Below are positions 1 through 7,750 of a DNA stretch of 34,249 bases, piece by piece (within the stretch, counting starts at the first letter, position 1; each line of letters opens with the position of its first letter). A program made the translations under genes and the position numbers. The stretch is from Lacinutrix sp. (lineage in GTDB: Bacteria; Bacteroidota; Bacteroidia; Flavobacteriales; Flavobacteriaceae), in the NCBI RefSeq assembly GCF_023299985.1, contig NZ_JALZVX010000154.1, forward strand, positions 1-34,249, given 5' to 3'. Under the pieces are notes generated by a model, which searched no databases, was not told where the DNA came from, and saw only the letters and a program-made list of their open reading frames with translations.

Positions 1-13
1 TTTTTATGATGGG

Positions 14-76
14 TTTTTTGTTTTATAAAATGGCTCAAGATTTTTTATCTTAAAAGTCATTTTATAAAACAAAAAA
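14..76. repeat. perfect 19-bp inverted repeat with nested hairpin
   Basis: Bases 14-32 are the exact reverse complement of bases 58-76 (19 pairs), separated by 25 bases. Within the spacer, 37-41 (AAGAT) pairs with 47-51 (ATCTT), so a smaller hairpin is nested in the large one. The arms are almost entirely A/T. It could be a terminator for a gene left of the window or a cruciform-forming element. There is no GC-rich stem, so an ordinary intrinsic terminator is only one option. Confidence 0.7.
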
Positions 77-321
77 TCTAAACAACTTTTTAGTTACTAT
101 GGGTTTATATGCTTGTAAAGGGTTCTTCTTTGGGATCACGAGCAAAGCGAATAATCCCAAAAAAATAATTATAAAGTTTAGCTTATGTCAATTCCTAAAC
201 TTAGAATAAAAATTCTTTTATAGAACAACTACAAAGTGGGTAAACCTTGTTAAAGTTTGTTAATTACACTTTCTTTCAGGCAATAAAAAAACTATCTTTA
301 CAACGCTATAAAAAAAGAAAA
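77..321. other. non-coding stretch
   Basis: I see no credible coding region here. The only structure is a short stem in which 129-136 (TTTGGGAT) pairs with 154-161 (ATCCCAAA) and is followed by a run of A. On the minus strand this would read as a stem preceded by U-rich sequence, so it is not an obvious terminator in either direction. I found no clean TAnnTTTG promoter for the DUF2452 gene that follows. Confidence 0.5.
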
Positions 322-753
322 ATGTCTCAAACAAAAAAACCAGATAACGTTGTATTTAATAAAGAAACACAGCAATACGATGCAGCTTTAAAACCGTATG
401 CTACAAATGTTGGTGCTCCTGCAATTAAAGTAACAGAAAACATAACCTGGAAAAACAAAAACGTTAATAAAGCTAACAAACAGTTAAAGGCAAAATATCT
501 AGAGCTTAAGGCAGAGTACGACAAAATGATTGATGAACTAGAGTATAATAACCTAGTTTATAATGCTAAATTTAGCTTTCAGCCAATTCTTGGTGAAGTA
601 TATCATTTATATAAAGACAAAAAAGGAGAACCATTTTTATCAATTATATCACCTTCAGAATGTAATTTTAATTTCCTAGGGAGTTTTTACTTAACATCAG
701 AACACATGTGGAAAAAAGTAGATGAAACAGAACAAAGTTTAAAAAAATACTAG
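322..753 (+). CDS. DUF2452 domain protein
   Basis: A 143-residue soluble protein with the DUF2452 hallmark near the N terminus: PDNVVFN, then YDAALKPYATNVGAPAI. There is no signal peptide or membrane segment. The ATG at 322 is chosen because family members start a few residues before PDNVVFN. The longer reading that begins with TTG at 247 adds 25 residues that do not look like this family. The middle has a Lys/Glu-rich helical stretch (about residues 45-75) and the end is a compact aromatic-rich region. Function is unknown. The gene lies 27 bases upstream of the exonuclease gene on the same strand and could be co-transcribed with it. Family assignment is from recognised sequence; nothing here shows a reaction. 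Confidence 0.8.
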   Translation: MSQTKKPDNVVFNKETQQYDAALKPYATNVGAPAIKVTENITWKNKNVNKANKQLKAKYLELKAEYDKMIDELEYNNLVYNAKFSFQPILGEVYHLYKDKKGEPFLSIISPSECNFNFLGSFYLTSEHMWKKVDETEQSLKKY

Positions 754-780
754 CATACTTTTCTGCTTAAAAAAAACAGA

Positions 781-2121
781 GTGCAATACACTATAATAGA
801 CGTTGAAACTTCAGGAAGAACTAACAGAATTACAGAAATCTCTGTATTTAAATACGATGGAGAAACCATTATAGATGAGTTTACCTCTTTAGTTAACCCA
901 AACTGTTACATACCAGATCACATTACTGCACTCACAGGTATCGATAATAGTACTGTTGCAAATGCTCCAGAGTTTCATGAGGTTGCACAACAAGTGTTAA
1001 ATATAACAGAGGATACTGTTTTTGTGGCTCACAATGTAAACTTTGATTATAACGTTATTAGAAATGAATTTAAACTACTAAATATTGATTTTACTAGAAA
1101 AAAACTTTGCACAGTCCGTTTAAGCAGAAAACTTTTACCAGGACACCAAAGCTATAGCTTAGGTAAGTTATGTAAAGATTTAAACATTAATATTAACGGA
1201 AGACACAGAGCTCGTGGAGATGCTGAAGCCACTGTTATTTTATTTAAAAAACTTCAAGCACAAGAAAATGCACGCGAAACATTTACAGCATTTTTAAATA
1301 AAAACAATAAAGAAGCTACCTTACCTCCTAACCTTCCAAAAGAAGTATTTAATGCCATTCCAAATGCTACAGGTATATATTATTTTAAAAATAAAAAAGG
1401 AAAAATTATATATGTAGGTAAAGCTAAAGACATTAAAAAAAGAGTTTTAAGTCATTTTTATAGCAAGGCTCAAAAAAGTCTAGATATGGTTCGAGAAACT
1501 GCAGATATAGATTTCGAATTATCAGGTAGCGAACTCATAGCTTTATTAATGGAAGATGCTGCAATAAAACACCACTTTCCTCAATATAATAAAGTAGCTA
1601 AACGAGCTCCCAAAGGTTTTTCGTTATTTAGTTACCAAGACAGAACAGACATTATGCATATTGCTATTAATAATAGTAAAGCAACACCAAATCCTATAAT
1701 TACTTTTTATAGTTTAAGAGAAGCGCGTTTATTTTTAGAACGTGTTTGCGAGCAGTTTAAATTGTGTCCTAAATTTTGTCATTTACAAGAAGGTGTAAGC
1801 CAGTGTTCGCACTTTACCATAAAAAACTGCAAAGGTGTTTGTAAAGGAGATGAAGAAATTACAAGTTATAACGAACGTGTTACAAATGCTATATGCCAAA
1901 TAGTAAATGATAGCCAAGATATTATTTTAAAAGAAAAAGGAAGAAATAATAATGAAGAGGCTTTTGTTATTATTAAAAATGGAACATATTTAGGTTACGG
2001 TTTTATAGATAAAAACGAACAAATAACTCATGAAAATGAACTTGAAAACCATCTAATAAAGCAAAAAGATAATAGTGATGTACAAGGCATTTTACGAAAA
2101 GTAATATTAAAAGCTTATTAA
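781..2121 (+). CDS. DEDDh 3'-5' exonuclease fused to GIY-YIG nuclease domain
   Basis: A 446-residue two-nuclease protein. The N-terminal half (about 1-165) is a DnaQ-like DEDDh exonuclease: D7 and E9 in IIDVETSG, D89 in HNVNFDYN, and H142 with D147 in RHRARGD. Residues about 190-275 form a UvrC/Cho-like GIY-YIG domain: GIY at 198-200, YVG at 211-213, R221 and E251. The C-terminal third has a cysteine cluster resembling the one after the UvrC nuclease domain. UvrB-binding and helix-hairpin-helix parts of UvrC are absent. The start is GTG, placed so the exonuclease strand begins at residue 3. The likely role is DNA repair or proofreading-type processing. The fusion exists in other bacteria, where it is annotated as a DEDD exonuclease domain protein; its substrate is not known from sequence. 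The next gene begins directly after its stop codon. Confidence 0.85.
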   Translation: MQYTIIDVETSGRTNRITEISVFKYDGETIIDEFTSLVNPNCYIPDHITALTGIDNSTVANAPEFHEVAQQVLNITEDTVFVAHNVNFDYNVIRNEFKLLNIDFTRKKLCTVRLSRKLLPGHQSYSLGKLCKDLNININGRHRARGDAEATVILFKKLQAQENARETFTAFLNKNNKEATLPPNLPKEVFNAIPNATGIYYFKNKKGKIIYVGKAKDIKKRVLSHFYSKAQKSLDMVRETADIDFELSGSELIALLMEDAAIKHHFPQYNKVAKRAPKGFSLFSYQDRTDIMHIAINNSKATPNPIITFYSLREARLFLERVCEQFKLCPKFCHLQEGVSQCSHFTIKNCKGVCKGDEEITSYNERVTNAICQIVNDSQDIILKEKGRNNNEEAFVIIKNGTYLGYGFIDKNEQITHENELENHLIKQKDNSDVQGILRKVILKAY

Positions 2122-2529
2122 ATGGTATTAGAAATAGCTAACATTGTTATAGCTTTTGGCTTGGTTGTTTTAATATGGTCTGTGCAACTATTAATTTATC
2201 CATCTTTTAAATATTACACAAAAAATAACCTTTATACTTGGCATAAAAAATACACAATATTAATGTCTGTGTTAGTTATACCATTAATGCTTAGCCAATT
2301 AATAATCGCTGCAATTGCATTATTAAAAACAGGAAGTTTTATTTTATACATTCATTTTACTCTAGTTTGTTTAACTTGGATATCTACCTTGTTAATATTT
2401 GTGCCATTACACAATGTTATTTCTAATCAAAATGCTACAAAAAACACATTAAAAAAATTAGTAAAACTAAATTGGTTACGTGTAATACTTTGGTCTTTTA
2501 TTTTTATCATTTCAATTTTAAATCTTTAA
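2122..2529 (+). CDS. small four-helix membrane protein
   Basis: A 135-residue protein with four predicted membrane segments: about residues 4-26, 45-70, 73-95 and 115-134. Short basic loops (KYYTKNN, KNTLKKLVK) separate them. I recognise no family motif. The ATG follows the stop codon of the exonuclease gene with no gap, so the two genes are almost certainly translated from one message. Whether they share a function cannot be told from the sequence. Such small inner-membrane proteins are common in Flavobacteriaceae and mostly uncharacterised. Confidence 0.75.
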   Translation: MVLEIANIVIAFGLVVLIWSVQLLIYPSFKYYTKNNLYTWHKKYTILMSVLVIPLMLSQLIIAAIALLKTGSFILYIHFTLVCLTWISTLLIFVPLHNVISNQNATKNTLKKLVKLNWLRVILWSFIFIISILNL

Positions 2530-2576
2530 TAAAACATAAACACAATATTTTCGGCATAATTAGTGTTTACAATTTC

Positions 2577-2584
2577 TATATTTG
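2577..2584 (+). promoter_or_regulatory. -7 box of candidate promoter for the DUF3108 gene
   Basis: TATATTTG matches the Bacteroidota -7 consensus TAnnTTTG and lies 16 bases upstream of the ATG at 2601. No exact TTG stands 19 bases upstream; the nearest T-rich block is around 2549-2554. The call therefore rests on one box and its position. Confidence 0.45.
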
Positions 2585-2600
2585 AAACTTAAACATATTT

Positions 2601-3383
2601 ATGAAACATTTATTTTTATTTCTAGCACTTGGTTTTTTGTTAACAGCAAACGCTCAAAACAATGCCTTTAAAGCAGATGAAAAGCTAACTTTTACAGCTG
2701 GTTACAGTATGTCTGGATTAATGACGGATTTTGCACAGGTGACTATGGAAACTAGCAGTGTTAAAACTAAAAACGGATCGTTATTACGTTTAAAATGTAA
2801 AGCAACAACCTATACTAAATGGGACAATTTTTTTAAAATTAGAGACCTTTACGAAAGTTATGTAAATCCAACAACATTAACGCCTTATTTATACAAACGT
2901 GATATAAATGAAGGTGGACACTATAAGTTTGTAAAGTATAATTTTAATCATAAAAAAAAATCTGTTAAAAGTTTAATTAGAAAGAAAAGTAAAAATTTTG
3001 AATCTGGTTTTTGGGATAGAAATGAGACTGTTAAAATTAAAGGCAACACTAAAGATATTGTAACAACAATCTACCATTTAAGAAATTTAGATATTAAAAA
3101 AGCAAGCATTGGAGACAGTGATACTTTTACAGTATTATTTGATAATGAAGAAACTAAATTTAGATTTACATACTTAGCTAAAGAGACCATAAATACTGCA
3201 ATAGGAAAGAAAGAATGTTATAAATTACGTATTAGCTTAGAAAATAACGACGCTCTAAAAGGAAATAGCAACTTTTTGTGGTTAACGGCAGACGAAAATA
3301 AAATTCCAGTATATGCAAAATTTAAAGTTGCAGTAGGTAGTGGAGAATTAAAAATTAAAAGCGCAACCGGTTTAAAAAATTAA
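2601..3383 (+). CDS. DUF3108 domain protein, exported
   Basis: A 260-residue protein with a cleavable signal peptide (MKHLFLFLALGFLLTANAQ, cut near residue 19). The mature part fits the DUF3108 family: an early FTAGYS stretch, a central basic region with repeated Lys around residues 112-130, and a closing strand pattern ending in GELKIKSATG. These proteins are predicted periplasmic or outer-membrane-associated beta-rich proteins in Bacteroidota with no established biochemical role. The ATG is immediately before the signal peptide. The small membrane protein gene that follows begins 7 bases after the stop codon, which suggests one transcript. The family call is from pattern recognition of the whole protein rather than from a catalytic motif. 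Confidence 0.75.
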   Translation: MKHLFLFLALGFLLTANAQNNAFKADEKLTFTAGYSMSGLMTDFAQVTMETSSVKTKNGSLLRLKCKATTYTKWDNFFKIRDLYESYVNPTTLTPYLYKRDINEGGHYKFVKYNFNHKKKSVKSLIRKKSKNFESGFWDRNETVKIKGNTKDIVTTIYHLRNLDIKKASIGDSDTFTVLFDNEETKFRFTYLAKETINTAIGKKECYKLRISLENNDALKGNSNFLWLTADENKIPVYAKFKVAVGSGELKIKSATGLKN

Positions 3384-3390
3384 TATAATT

Positions 3391-3720
3391 ATGAGATTAT
3401 TATTTATTATTTTAGGATTAATAAGTTCTATTTTAGCTGTTATTTTAGCAGTTTTACCATTATCAAATTTTGCTTTTTTTCCAGCAATAGCAGCATTAAT
3501 TTTCGGGATTTTAGCTTTTATTAAAAGTCGCCAAGAAAACAAAACAAAACATACTGTACAATTAATATTCTTACTAACTATAATTGCTTTAGCATTAGCA
3601 ACTTTTAAGTCTATTACTGCTACCACAGAAATTGGAGATACCGAACAGTTAGAGCAACTTGATGAAAACTCGCTTGAAGACTCTAAAGAAGAGCTTGATG
3701 AGATTGATATTTCTGAGTAA
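3391..3720 (+). CDS. small membrane protein with acidic tail
   Basis: A 109-residue protein with three hydrophobic segments (about residues 2-22, 26-45 and 55-73) followed by an Asp/Glu-rich tail of about 30 residues (EQLEQLDENSLEDSKEELDE). The tail is probably exposed on one face of the membrane. I recognise no named family. It starts 7 bases after the DUF3108 gene. The acidic tail could bind cations or a basic partner, but that is inference only. Confidence 0.65.
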   Translation: MRLLFIILGLISSILAVILAVLPLSNFAFFPAIAALIFGILAFIKSRQENKTKHTVQLIFLLTIIALALATFKSITATTEIGDTEQLEQLDENSLEDSKEELDEIDISE

Positions 3721-3745
3721 CATTAAATAATTGTAAGAATTTATA

Positions 3746-3770
3746 TATATATTTGATATCCAAATATATA
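3746..3770 (+). promoter_or_regulatory. inverted repeat overlapping a TATATTTG box
   Basis: Bases 3746-3755 (TATATATTTG) pair perfectly with 3761-3770 (CAAATATATA) across a 5-base spacer. The left arm contains TATATTTG at 3748-3755, a match to the TAnnTTTG promoter box, but no TTG lies at the usual distance. The repeat ends 6 bases before the ATG at 3777. It may be an operator or a start-proximal hairpin. Confidence 0.4.
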
Positions 3771-3776
3771 AATTTA

Positions 3777-4814
3777 ATGAAATCTCTTATTATAGCCTCT
3801 GCTTTTCTTATTGTTGGTTCCTGCGCAGAAACAAAATACAGTACCAAGATTGAGAACCTTGAAAACAGTGTAGAAATAATAGATAGTGAGTTAATAACTA
3901 AATATTCAAACTCTATAACTGCTAAAGATTTAAAAAACAGATTAGCAATTTTTACTTCGGAAGAGTTTCAAGGTCGTGCTACAGGAACAGAAGGACAAAA
4001 AAAAGCTACAAACTACCTAAGAAATTTTTATAAAAACAAAGGTATTGCACCTGTAATTAAAGACTCTACATACTTTCAAACTATTCCAGCAGATTTTTTT
4101 CCAAAAGACATTGGTGCATCAGAAAATGTTTTAGCATATATAAAAGGAACCGAAAAACCCGAAGAAGTATTAATTATTTCTGGTCATTTAGACCATCTTG
4201 GTATTGAAGACGATACCATTTATTTTGGAGCAGACGATAATGGCTCCGGATCTATGGCTATAACAGAAATTGCCGAAGCTTTTAAATTAGCAGAGTCACA
4301 AGGCAATGCTCCAAAAAGAAGTATTCTGTTTTTACATCTTACAGCAGAAGAAATTGGACTACAAGGCTCAAAGTTTTATGTAGAAAATCCTGTTTTTAAA
4401 CTAGACAAAACAATAGCAAATCTAAATATAGATATGATAGGTCGTGTGGACGATAGACACAAAGACAATCCAGATTACATCTATATTATTGGAGCAGATA
4501 GAATTAGTAAAGAGTTAAACTATATTTCTGCAAAAACAAATGAAACCTTTACAAATCTAGAGTTAGACTATAAATACAACGCAGAAAACGATAGAAATAG
4601 ATATTATTTTAGAAGTGACCACTACAATTTTGCAAAACAAAATGTTCCTGTAATTTTTTATTTTAATGGAGAGCATCCAGATTACCATAAACCAACAGAT
4701 ACTCCAGACAAAATAAATTACCCTCTTTTAGCAAAACGCACAAAACTAATTTTTGCAACTGCATGGCAATTAGCCAATAAAACAGAGCTTTTAACTCATA
4801 ATGAAGATATTTAA
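3777..4814 (+). CDS. M28 family zinc aminopeptidase-like lipoprotein
   Basis: A 345-residue exported peptidase of family M28. The first 16 residues form a lipoprotein signal with lipobox IVGSC and the lipidated Cys at 16. The co-catalytic zinc set is complete: H137 in SGHLDHLG, D153 in GADDNGSGS, E191-E192 in TAEEIG, D219 in NIDMIGR and H304 near the end in DYHKPTDTPDKI. It lacks the PA insert found in its neighbour, so the zinc domain follows the N-terminal region directly. The ATG at 3777 is chosen because it begins the lipoprotein signal; an in-frame TTG at 3753 would add eight residues before it. It probably trims N-terminal residues from peptides at the cell surface or in the periplasm. 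It is a clear paralogue of the next gene: both contain FQGR, RYYFRSDHYNFAK and NVPVIFYFNG. Confidence 0.88.
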   Translation: MKSLIIASAFLIVGSCAETKYSTKIENLENSVEIIDSELITKYSNSITAKDLKNRLAIFTSEEFQGRATGTEGQKKATNYLRNFYKNKGIAPVIKDSTYFQTIPADFFPKDIGASENVLAYIKGTEKPEEVLIISGHLDHLGIEDDTIYFGADDNGSGSMAITEIAEAFKLAESQGNAPKRSILFLHLTAEEIGLQGSKFYVENPVFKLDKTIANLNIDMIGRVDDRHKDNPDYIYIIGADRISKELNYISAKTNETFTNLELDYKYNAENDRNRYYFRSDHYNFAKQNVPVIFYFNGEHPDYHKPTDTPDKINYPLLAKRTKLIFATAWQLANKTELLTHNEDI

Positions 4815-4817
4815 ATT

Positions 4818-4840
4818 AAATATAATTAACAATTATATTT
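4818..4840. repeat. AT-only inverted repeat between the two M28 genes
   Basis: Bases 4818-4827 (AAATATAATT) pair perfectly with 4831-4840 (AATTATATTT) around a 3-base loop. It lies just after the first peptidase gene and 37 bases before the second. The downstream U tract is weak, so this may be a weak terminator or a regulatory site. Confidence 0.45.
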
Positions 4841-4877
4841 CTTGTATTTTTACCTTAAATTAATCCACTACATTAAA

Positions 4878-6428
4878 ATGAAAAAGATATTATCCCTATT
4901 TACTATTTCGTTATTAGTTGCAGCTTGTGGCACTTCTAAAAATAAAACAGCTACAGTAAAAGCACCTGCAGATCCAATAAAATATGCTGAAACAATTACT
5001 GCAGAAGATTTAAAAACTTCGCTTTATGTTTACGCTGGAGACAAGTTTCAAGGTCGTGAAACTGGTAAAGAAGGCGAAAAGATGGCTATCAATTTTCTAA
5101 AAAAACATTATACAGAAGATGGTATTTCTGCTGCTAAAAGTGATGGAAACTATTTTCAAGATGTGCCATTAGTAATTTCAGCAACTCCAGATGTAAAAGT
5201 TACTGTCAATGGAAAAACTTTTACAAACATAGATGATTATGTATCTGTTTCTACTGCTAAAGATGGTACTTTAAATACTAAGGATATCGTTTTTGCAGGT
5301 TTTGGAATTGAAGATAGTAACTATTCAAATTACAAAAATTTAGATGTAAACGGTAAAGTTGTTGTTATTCGTTCTGGTGAACCTAAGAATGTAGATGGTA
5401 AGTATGTAATATCTGGAACAGATAAAGCTTCTAAATGGTCTAATTTTCGTCAAGAATTTGCCTCTAAACAAGAAATTGCAAAAAGTAAAGGCGCAAAAGC
5501 ACTTTTGTTTTATTACCCAGAAGTTTATGCAATGGCTGCTAACCGATTTGGTCGCTCTAGTGGACGTATGAGTTTAGCTGGTGGATCAGACGCTATGTAT
5601 TATATGCTAATTAACACAAACTTAGCTAAAGCTTTAGTTAGTGATATTGAAACTAACGAAAAATCGATGTCTTTAAAATCTGATCTTTCAATTAACTATA
5701 AAAATAATTCTGAAAATATAGCTGCTAATAATGTAGCTGCTATTATTAGAGGAAGTGAAAAACCAAATGAATACATTGTTATATCTGCTCACTTAGATCA
5801 CGAAGGTATTAAAGATGGTATAGTTTACAATGGAGCAGACGATGATGGTTCTGGTACAGTTGCCGTTTTAGAAATAGCTGAAGCTTTTGCTAAAGCTAAA
5901 AAAGATGGTAATGGTCCTAAACGTTCTATAGTTTTTCTAAATGTTACTGGAGAAGAAAAAGGTTTATTAGGCTCAAAGCATTACACAGATAATGATCCTA
6001 TTTTTCCATTAGCAGATACTGTTGCCGATTTAAACATAGACATGATTGGTCGTACAGATCCAAAACGTGAAAAGAAAAACAGAAATTACGTTTACTTAAT
6101 TGGAAGTGATAAACTAAGTACAGAATTACACAACATCTCTGAAATGATAAATACTAAGTATATGAATATAGATTTAGATTATACATTTAACGATGAAAAC
6201 GATCCAAATCGTTACTATTTTAGAAGTGACCATTATAACTTTGCAAAAAATAATGTTCCAGTTATTTTCTATTTTAATGGCACACATGATGATTATCACC
6301 AACCAGGAGATACACCAGATAAAATTCAATACGATTTATTAGAAAACAGAGCACGATTAGTATTTTATACAGCTTGGGAACTAGCTAACAGAGAAGCTAG
6401 AATTGTAGTTGATAAAGCTGCTAAATAA
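4878..6428 (+). CDS. M28 family peptidase with PA domain, lipoprotein
   Basis: A 516-residue lipoprotein peptidase. The signal peptide ends in the lipobox VAAC with the Cys at 17. Residues about 120-280 form a protease-associated (PA) insert, which in this family helps select substrates or covers the active site. The M28 zinc domain follows with all ligands: H305 in SAHLDHEG, D321 in GADDDGSG, E359-E360 in TGEEKG, D388 in NIDMIGR and a final His in DYHQPGDTPDKI. The ATG at 4878 begins the lipoprotein signal; the reading from TTG at 4842 adds residues that would block it. It probably works with its smaller paralogue upstream as a surface or periplasmic aminopeptidase. A strong terminator lies 55 bases after the stop codon. 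Confidence 0.9.
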   Translation: MKKILSLFTISLLVAACGTSKNKTATVKAPADPIKYAETITAEDLKTSLYVYAGDKFQGRETGKEGEKMAINFLKKHYTEDGISAAKSDGNYFQDVPLVISATPDVKVTVNGKTFTNIDDYVSVSTAKDGTLNTKDIVFAGFGIEDSNYSNYKNLDVNGKVVVIRSGEPKNVDGKYVISGTDKASKWSNFRQEFASKQEIAKSKGAKALLFYYPEVYAMAANRFGRSSGRMSLAGGSDAMYYMLINTNLAKALVSDIETNEKSMSLKSDLSINYKNNSENIAANNVAAIIRGSEKPNEYIVISAHLDHEGIKDGIVYNGADDDGSGTVAVLEIAEAFAKAKKDGNGPKRSIVFLNVTGEEKGLLGSKHYTDNDPIFPLADTVADLNIDMIGRTDPKREKKNRNYVYLIGSDKLSTELHNISEMINTKYMNIDLDYTFNDENDPNRYYFRSDHYNFAKNNVPVIFYFNGTHDDYHQPGDTPDKIQYDLLENRARLVFYTAWELANREARIVVDKAAK

Positions 6429-6483
6429 ATATTCGAAAGGTCTTAATTAAGTACTAATCGTTCTTAATTAAAGACAAAAAAAC

Positions 6484-6527
6484 AAAAAAGGTTCAAGATG
6501 AAATTTTATTATCTTGAACCTTTTTTT
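6484..6527 (+). terminator. intrinsic terminator after the PA-M28 peptidase gene
   Basis: Bases 6484-6499 (A6, GGTTCAAGAT) pair with 6511-6526 around an 11-base loop, and the right arm ends in a run of seven T. It terminates the M28 transcript. It also shows that the next gene cannot start at 6514, which lies inside the stem. Confidence 0.85.
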
Positions 6528-6549
6528 ATTAATTTTTTTGCAATTAATT

Positions 6550-7680
6550 ATGACAGAAAGTAAAAGACTAAAAATTGGCGAAGGTAAAATAAGTGGTTAT
6601 CTATCAATTTTCCTTGCAGTAATATCTTTAGGTTTTGTTATTTGTGCGTATTTTCCAGATACATTTACAACTAAAGATTTTAGAGCTATTTATAATCCGC
6701 AAATTGTAAAATGGTCAATTTTAGCTGTATTAGTACTCTCTTTTATTTTTGCATTTAGTAGTTTAATTTTAAGCAAAAAAAAACGCTATGGTTTTATTTC
6801 TACAATAATTATAGCTATTACCATTTTATTAGGCACTGCATTACCAGAAGGCTCAGGTATTCAAGATCAATCTGTAACTATTGGTTTAGATTGGTTACTA
6901 ATAGATGTGTTAGTTTCGGCAATAGTATTTATTCCCATAGAATTATTTCTACCAAAACGTTTAAATCAATCTAAATTTCACGAAGAATGGAGAACAGATT
7001 TGGTTTACTTTATTGTGAGTCATTTGTTTATTCAAATTATAGGTGTTATTGTACAATTTCCTGCTGTAAACCTATTTAAAAGTATAGGTTTAGAAAGTTT
7101 TCAAGCAACAATACAATCTATTCCTTTTATTCCACAATTATTTATAGCACTATTAGTTTCAGATTTATTTCAATATACTTCACATTATTTCTTTCATAAA
7201 ATTCCATATTTATGGCGTTTTCACGCAGTACATCACTCTACAAAACATTTAGATTGGTTAGCAGGATCAAGAACACATTTTTTTGATTTAGTTGTAGTAA
7301 GAGCCATGTCTTTTATTCCTATTTATGTTTGTGGTTTTAGTAGCTCTGTATTTTTCACCTATATCGTTATTGTTTCTTTTCAAGCGGTATTAGCACATGC
7401 TAATACAAGAATAAACTTTGGTTTTTTAAAATATGTATTTGTTACACCACAATACCATCATTGGCATCATTCTGACGATCCAAAGGCTTACGATAAAAAT
7501 TTCGCAATTCACTTTCCTTTTATAGATATGATTTTTGGCACCTACTATCCAATGGGAAGCGATTGGCCAGAAAGTACAGGTTTAGGAGATGTAAAGTACC
7601 CTAAAGGCTTTGCCAAACAATTTGTTTATCCTTTTGTGAAGAACCCTCAAGAAGATTTAGAGGATGCAAGCGAAAGATAA
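6550..7680 (+). CDS. fatty acid hydroxylase/sterol desaturase family membrane protein
   Basis: A 376-residue integral membrane di-iron enzyme of the fatty acid hydroxylase superfamily. After several membrane segments it carries the histidine boxes of this family: HYFFHK, RFHAVHHS, a single His in LAHAN, and YHHWHHS. These His residues bind the iron centre that inserts oxygen or a double bond into a lipid substrate. The substrate cannot be named from the motifs; sterols, carotenoids and fatty acids are all known for the superfamily. The ATG at 6550 (TESKRLKIGEGKISG) is used because the earlier in-frame start lies within the upstream terminator hairpin. The N-terminal third, with about four hydrophobic segments, is longer than in minimal family members. 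The gene seems to be a single transcription unit. Confidence 0.85.
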   Translation: MTESKRLKIGEGKISGYLSIFLAVISLGFVICAYFPDTFTTKDFRAIYNPQIVKWSILAVLVLSFIFAFSSLILSKKKRYGFISTIIIAITILLGTALPEGSGIQDQSVTIGLDWLLIDVLVSAIVFIPIELFLPKRLNQSKFHEEWRTDLVYFIVSHLFIQIIGVIVQFPAVNLFKSIGLESFQATIQSIPFIPQLFIALLVSDLFQYTSHYFFHKIPYLWRFHAVHHSTKHLDWLAGSRTHFFDLVVVRAMSFIPIYVCGFSSSVFFTYIVIVSFQAVLAHANTRINFGFLKYVFVTPQYHHWHHSDDPKAYDKNFAIHFPFIDMIFGTYYPMGSDWPESTGLGDVKYPKGFAKQFVYPFVKNPQEDLEDASER

Positions 7681-7750
7681 AAGACCAAATAACACGTTGG
7701 CATTAATATACCAACCAACTCAAAAAAAAACATTTTGAAATTTGAAATAA

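Noticed and set aside
129-161. Eight-pair stem near the left edge as a terminator
   Set aside because: The stem is good, but the run after it is A on the plus strand and there is no gene ending just before it in view; nothing decides a role.
6514-6549. Longer N terminus for the sterol desaturase family protein
   Set aside because: The extra codons lie within the right arm and T run of the terminator hairpin 6484-6527.
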